Positions 60,325-64,000 of a DNA stretch of 64,000 bases are shown piece after piece; positions within the stretch are counted from its first letter, which is position 1; each line of letters opens with the position of its first letter. The translations under genes were made by a program, and so were the position numbers. This DNA is from Microbispora bryophytorum. GTDB lineage: Bacteria; Actinomycetota; Actinomycetes; Streptosporangiales; Streptosporangiaceae. The stretch is taken from the NCBI RefSeq assembly GCF_006874465.1, contig NZ_VIRL01000018.1, forward strand, positions 62,001 through 126,000, read 5' to 3'. A model generated the notes under the pieces. It worked only from the letters and a program-made list of their open reading frames with translations. It was not told where the DNA came from and did no database searches.

Positions 60325-61442
60325 GCACGGGCATGAGCGCGGGCATGAGCACGGGCATGAGCACGGGTATGACCGGGGTCCGGCCCTCGGTGCTGCTGCT
60401 GTCGTCCGACAGCAGGCGGCGGTACGCGGAGGACGTCCTGAGGGCGCTGGCCCTGCCCAGAGGGGCGATCATCCAGTTCCGGTACGAGACCGACTACGTG
60501 GCGGGCGCCCTGCAACAGGCGATCGCGAACGGCTCCGCCGTCGGCAGGCGGTGCCTCGTGGCCTTCCTCGCGGACCGGGAGTCGCCCGAGACCGAGCCGT
60601 TCGTCGTGCCCGTGCGCTTCGCCACGGTGGTGGCGACCGCCTGCGTGGCCGACATGGCCGTGTTCCGGCTCAGGGTGGACGACTACGCGAACCTGGAGGA
60701 CTTCCCGCTGGCCGAGGCGGACATCAGGGCCAGGGGCGGCTGGTTCGTGGACAGGCTCGCGGAGGCCAACGGCGGGCGGTGGTATCCGGCCACCACCCGC
60801 TTCCCCGACCTCCACCTGCACGAGCGGCCGGGTGACGACCCCGTCGCGTGGCTCGGGGTGGCCCGCCGGCTCGCCCGGCATCCCACCTACAGGTCCTCCT
60901 ACTTCGTCCGCACCGAGGAACCGCTGCTGGGCGGGGACAGGACGGGCGGGCTCGACGACGAGGGCCGGCTGCACCTGAGCGACGGCGACTCGGTGAGGAT
61001 GCGGGTCAGCTTCTACTCCGACGGTTACACGCCCACCGCGAAGCGGCTCGTCTGCACGACCGACGGCACCTTCCTCAAGATCGCGTCCGACGACTCCTAC
61101 GACGTGGCGTCGCGATATGACACCGTGGAGTTCTGGCTGCGGCCCGAGATGCTGGGCTTCGACGCGCTCGCGCGGGTCGGGATCACGCTGGCGGCCGACA
61201 CCCGGGCGGACCCGCTGCCGGGAGGCGACTCACTGACGACGAGCGCCGGGTTTCCCGTGGTCGTGCGCCGCTCGCGGTCGCGCCTGTTCACGCGGGTGTC
61301 GGCCGGCGCGGCCGGAGCCGTCCTCGTCGCCCTGCCCGCCGTGCTCGGGCCGGGAGCCGACCTGCCCGTGAGGGTGCTGTGCGCCGTCTGCGGGGCGACC
61401 CTGCTCGCCGTCGCGAACATCGTCATCTCCCACGCCAGGTGA
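60321..61442 (+). CDS. membrane-anchored protein of unknown function coupled to the GNAT/papain-fold gene
   Basis: A 373-residue protein. The N-terminus is a repeat (MSTGMSAGMSTGMSTGMTG, 12-base units ATGAGC(A/G)CGGGC), giving several in-frame start codons after one GGAGG site. A soluble domain of about 290 residues follows (VLLLSSDSRRRYAEDVLRALALPRG; VGRRCLVAFLADRESP), which I do not recognise. Two transmembrane helices close it (AGAAGAVLVALPAVLG and LLAVANIVI), so it is C-terminally anchored with the domain in the cytoplasm. Coupled translation suggests it works with the upstream fusion protein. Its 3' end is overlapped antisense by 213 bases of the HD-domain gene. Confidence 0.7.
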   Translation: MSTGMSAGMSTGMSTGMTGVRPSVLLLSSDSRRRYAEDVLRALALPRGAIIQFRYETDYVAGALQQAIANGSAVGRRCLVAFLADRESPETEPFVVPVRFATVVATACVADMAVFRLRVDDYANLEDFPLAEADIRARGGWFVDRLAEANGGRWYPATTRFPDLHLHERPGDDPVAWLGVARRLARHPTYRSSYFVRTEEPLLGGDRTGGLDDEGRLHLSDGDSVRMRVSFYSDGYTPTAKRLVCTTDGTFLKIASDDSYDVASRYDTVEFWLRPEMLGFDALARVGITLAADTRADPLPGGDSLTTSAGFPVVVRRSRSRLFTRVSAGAAGAVLVALPAVLGPGADLPVRVLCAVCGATLLAVANIVISHAR

Positions 61443-62075
61443 CACCCCACCGGAGAACAGGTGCGGGCGCCGCGCGAACTCCCGGCACAGCTCGTCGAAC
61501 AACGGCAGCAGTGCCGGGCAGCTCAGGCGTATCTTCCGCCTGGCCGTGATCTCGGTGTGCTTGTACGCCGCCCAGGTCGGCCGCAGCGGGTGATGGCCGG
61601 CCAGCAGCACGTTGACGTGGGGGAGCAGCTTGTCCAGGGCGTAGACGAACCTGCTCTCCGCGTCGTGCTGCGCCTTGTAGCCGTACAGGTCCTCCACCAG
61701 CCAGGGGAACGTCCCGCCGAAGTCACGGGTGATGATCTCCCGTGCCTCCTCCTCACGTACGGCCTTCTTCTCCCGTTCCGCCGGGTCGGCGTAGACCGAG
61801 ACGTCCCCCGCGTGGACCTCCGGCAGGTCGTGGACCAGCGCGTACCTGGCGATCCTGCCCGGGTCCAGGGCCGGGTCGATCAGCGGGGCGAGGCATACCG
61901 CGACCAGGCCCAGGGCGAAGGAGTGCTCCGCGTCGTTCTCGCGCCGGGTGACGTCCTGCGGCACCACCGAGGACCGTTCGATCGCGCACGGCGGGAAGAC
62001 CAGTTCGCGCATGAGGGTCAGCAAAGTGTTCGCGCCGACCGGGGAGCCGGTGTTTTCCGCGTCGTCCCTCGCCAT
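61230..62075 (-). CDS. HD-domain phosphohydrolase (YfbR-like) with antisense-overlapping C-terminal tail
   Basis: A 281-residue protein. Residues 1-205 are an HD phosphohydrolase of the YfbR/5'-deoxynucleotidase type: H in RRENDAEHS, the HD pair ALVHDLPEVHAGD and the late Asp in YALDKLLP. Such enzymes hydrolyse nucleoside monophosphates. The domain ends near FARRPHLFSG, but no stop codon follows, and a 70-residue Gly/Arg/His-rich tail runs antisense into the 3' end of the neighbouring membrane-protein gene. The tail looks like a chance translation rather than a domain. The ATG follows GAGGG by 6 bases. Confidence 0.8.
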   Translation of the reverse strand: MARDDAENTGSPVGANTLLTLMRELVFPPCAIERSSVVPQDVTRRENDAEHSFALGLVAVCLAPLIDPALDPGRIARYALVHDLPEVHAGDVSVYADPAEREKKAVREEEAREIITRDFGGTFPWLVEDLYGYKAQHDAESRFVYALDKLLPHVNVLLAGHHPLRPTWAAYKHTEITARRKIRLSCPALLPLFDELCREFARRPHLFSGGVSPGVGDDDVRDGEQGRPADGAQHPHGQVGSRPEHGGQGDEDGSGRAGRHPREQARPRAAHDHGKPGARRQ

Positions 62076-62232
62076 CGGGCCGCCCTCGCATTTCGCCCGT
62101 ACGCGGCCACGGCGTTTCGCGCACGGCCTGATTCCCAGCGTAGCCGACCATTCATCGGCGCCGTGAGAAGTGTTTCCCGTGTGAATGGCGGCGGAAGGCG
62201 AATACCTGTTCGGTAATCGGCATTTCCGCATT

Positions 62233-63414
62233 TCAGGCCGCATAGTCCCTGAGTGTTATCGAGGTGGCCGCCTTGGTGCTCAGCTTGTCGAGCACGCGCA
62301 TCAGCGGCCCGGCCGTGAGCACCCGGTAAGTCAGATCGCGCCGCCGGATCGCGCCCCGCGTCACCGGGGCGAGGAAGGAGCCCGCGTTGCCCGCGACCCG
62401 CTGGCACGCCTTGGCGAACCCTTTGATCAGTCGCTCGTACTCGGCGAACGCGACGCGGTGGTCGCCCCGGGCGGCGGCGAGCTCGCCCGCCAGCACGTAC
62501 GCGGCCACGACGGCCATGCCGGCCCCCATGCCGCCGCAGGTGGCGCCATAGCCGGCGTCGCCGAGCAGCGCGATCCGCCCGGTCGTGTAGTGGTCCATGC
62601 GGACGATGCTGATCGAGTCGAAGTAGAAGTCGGACGCGTCCGGGACGGCCTCGATCAGCCGGGGGACCTCCCAGCCCGCCCCCGCGTACGCATCCATGAC
62701 GATCCTCTTCTGCCGCGCCACGTCGCGGTGGTCGAACTCCAGCCCTGGGGCGTGGAAGACGCACATCACCCCGGCGGTCGCCCCGTCCCTGGCGCCCGAG
62801 ACCCCCACCCCGCGGCCGGGCTCGTTGTAGAGCACCGTGTCGCGGCCGAGCCCCAGGTGGTCGGGGGCGCTGTAGATCGCGACGTGGTGGCCGGACGGCC
62901 GCACGAACCGCGACTCGGGGCCGAAGGCCAGCCGCCGCACGTTCGAGTGCAGGCCGTCCGCGCCGACCACGAGGTCGAACGTCCGGGGCGCTCCGCGCTC
63001 GAAGGTCACCTCCACGCCATCCGGGGTCTCGGTCATGGACGCGATGGAGTCGCCGAAGACGTACTCCACGTCGTCCCTGGTCCGGTCGTACAGCACCCGG
63101 GCGAGGTCGCCGCGCAGGATCTCCACCTCGCCGCCGGCGAACTCCACGGGCAGCCCGACGACCTGGTCGCCGCGCGCGTCGACCACCCGCCACGGGCCGG
63201 GGTCGGTGCGCAGGCGGCGGATCTCGTCCAGGACGCCCATCTGCCGCAGCACGCTCATGTGCACCGCCCCCCGGAAGTCGACCGCCTGGCCGCCCTCGCG
63301 CAGGGCGGGGGCCCGCTCGACCACGGTGGGGGCGAAGCCGTGCCGGCGCAGCCAGTAGGCGAGGGCGGGGCCGGCGATGCTCGCGCCGGAGATCAGAACC
63401 GATCGGGTCGTCAT
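62233..63414 (-). CDS. FAD-dependent monooxygenase (PHBH/TetX-like)
   Basis: A 393-residue class A flavoprotein monooxygenase. It has the N-terminal dinucleotide motif SGASIAGPALAYWL, the DG motif VVGADGLHSNVR and the GD motif RIALLGDAGYGATCGGMG. It hydroxylates aromatic or polyketide-like substrates with NAD(P)H and O2. The ATG at 63414 follows CAGGAG by 6 bases; the longer frame is unsupported. It stands alone between the HD gene and lpd. Antibiotic-inactivating or tailoring roles both occur in the family. Confidence 0.9.
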   Translation of the reverse strand: MTTRSVLISGASIAGPALAYWLRRHGFAPTVVERAPALREGGQAVDFRGAVHMSVLRQMGVLDEIRRLRTDPGPWRVVDARGDQVVGLPVEFAGGEVEILRGDLARVLYDRTRDDVEYVFGDSIASMTETPDGVEVTFERGAPRTFDLVVGADGLHSNVRRLAFGPESRFVRPSGHHVAIYSAPDHLGLGRDTVLYNEPGRGVGVSGARDGATAGVMCVFHAPGLEFDHRDVARQKRIVMDAYAGAGWEVPRLIEAVPDASDFYFDSISIVRMDHYTTGRIALLGDAGYGATCGGMGAGMAVVAAYVLAGELAAARGDHRVAFAEYERLIKGFAKACQRVAGNAGSFLAPVTRGAIRRRDLTYRVLTAGPLMRVLDKLSTKAATSITLRDYAA

Positions 63415-63530
63415 GTCGCGCTCCTGTGATCCGAGGCCGCGCTGGTGCGCGGCCATGGGAGGAGCGTCACCCCCGGCGCTGACGGGCCGCCCACCGGCGG
63501 CTGACCGGACCTTACGACCCCCTGACCTGA

Positions 63531-64000
63531 TCACATGTTGATCATGTGTCCGGCCAGGCCGTGGATCGCCTCCTTCACCGCCTCGCCCAGGGTCGGGTGG
63601 GCGTGGACGTTGCGCGCCACCTCGTGCACGGTGAGGTCCCACTGCTGGGCCAGGGTCAGCTCGGGCAGCAACTCGGTCACCTCGGGCCCGATGAGGTGGG
63701 CGCCGAGGATCTCGCCGTGCTTCGCGTCGCTGAGGACCTTGACGAACCCGTTCGGGTCGCCCAGGCCGTGCGCCTTGCCGTTGGCCGTGAAGGGGAACTT
63801 GACCACCTTCACGTCGAAGCCCTGCTCACGCGCCTGGGCCTCGGTGTAGCCGAAGCTCGCGATCTGCGGCTGGCAGTAGGTGGCCCGGGGGATCATCACG
63901 TAGTCGAGCTCCATCGTCTCCGCGTCCGCGATCGTCTCGGCGGCGATGATGCCCATCGACTCGGCGGCGTGCGCCAGCATGAGCTTCGCGGTGACGTCCC
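63531..64000 (-). CDS. lpdA: dihydrolipoamide dehydrogenase, C-terminal part (5' end outside window)
   Basis: The last about 156 residues of E3, reading in from the right window edge ([17 protein letters not shown]). The dimerisation domain is intact: [32 protein letters not shown] and the catalytic pair [17 protein letters not shown] (His and Glu). E3 regenerates oxidised lipoamide in 2-oxoacid dehydrogenase complexes. The FAD- and disulfide-containing N-terminal part lies beyond the window. Confidence 0.95.
   Translation of the reverse strand, partial: DVTAKLMLAHAAESMGIIAAETIADAETMELDYVMIPRATYCQPQIASFGYTEAQAREQGFDVKVVKFPFTANGKAHGLGDPNGFVKVLSDAKHGEILGAHLIGPEVTELLPELTLAQQWDLTVHEVARNVHAHPTLGEAVKEAIHGLAGHMINM

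Noticed and set aside
1-64000. Search for tRNA, rRNA, CRISPR arrays, insertion sequences and att sites
   Set aside because: None found by eye; no regularly spaced direct repeats with spacers, no transposase motifs and no tRNA-like cloverleaf were noticed.

Overview
The window is about 72% GC, with very high GC at third codon positions, frequent GTG and TTG starts, leaderless-looking promoters, large ATPase-type (STAND) regulators and actinobacterial families such as DUF222/HNH, OleABCD, ECF41 and an IndC-type synthetase. It is a chromosomal segment of a filamentous actinomycete. A Streptosporangiales-like host is my guess from overall gene style; nothing in the window proves the genus. No tRNA, rRNA, CRISPR array, integrase or insertion sequence was seen.

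Layout. 1-9652 (+): three large ATPase-type regulators (two LuxR-type, one XRE/NB-ARC/TPR) interleaved with three related small alpha/beta hydrolases and an SDR. 9675-13219: a three-gene redox/hydrolase run on the minus strand (MBL-fold hydrolase, aldo-keto reductase, D-2-hydroxyacid dehydrogenase) divergent from a MarR regulator. 13385-15323: a cold-shock protein, a lipoprotein and an EF-hand protein. 15337-27427 (-): the first highlight, a single-module fully reducing, C-methylating type I polyketide synthase without thioesterase (KS-AT-DH-MT-ER-KR-ACP). It is followed by a complete oleA-oleC-oleD-oleB set in which most junctions are start/stop overlaps. 27769-29658: an SDR and an ECF41 sigma factor, with a match to the ECF41 -35 element in front of the SDR. 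30022-32310: a 31-codon peptide ORF, a hairpin and a prolyl oligopeptidase. 32313-37310: secreted or surface proteins (DUF916-like, purple acid phosphatase, HupE/UreJ-like, a lipoprotein whose 3' end is repeated three times). 37311-40737: a non-coding stretch and a DUF222/HNH protein with a very large low-complexity insert. 40786-43865: methyltransferase, NAD(P)-binding protein, MarR regulator and MFS transporter, with a strong operator-like repeat upstream of the transporter.

44543-51225 (+) is the second highlight: a TrpF-like protein lacking the usual catalytic Cys, a uracil phosphoribosyltransferase-like protein, an indigoidine-synthetase-type NRPS (A with inserted Ox, T, TE) that runs in frame into a PptA-type tautomerase domain, and a PsuG/IndA-type C-glycosidase. 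This looks like a C-ribosylated, Gln-derived 3-aminopiperidinedione (indigoidine/minimycin-like) pathway with two extra phosphoribosyl enzymes. 51406-64000 holds a secreted beta-helix protein behind a LacI-type palindrome, an MFS transporter, a fused HyuA-HyuB 5-oxoprolinase, a GNAT/papain-fold fusion coupled to a membrane protein, an HD-domain phosphohydrolase overlapping its neighbour antisense, an FAD monooxygenase and the 3' end of a dihydrolipoamide dehydrogenase gene.

How it fits together. The inferred PKS-Ole assembly line would build a reduced, methyl-branched acyl chain on one iteratively acting module. OleA would take it off the carrier protein by a Claisen condensation, OleD would reduce the beta-keto acid, OleC would close a beta-lactone, and OleB would remove CO2 to give an alkene. 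The Gln-derived cluster would oxidise and cyclise glutamine on the NRPS, tautomerise it, and attach ribose phosphate as a C-glycoside. Both assignments rest on motif reading and gene order alone.
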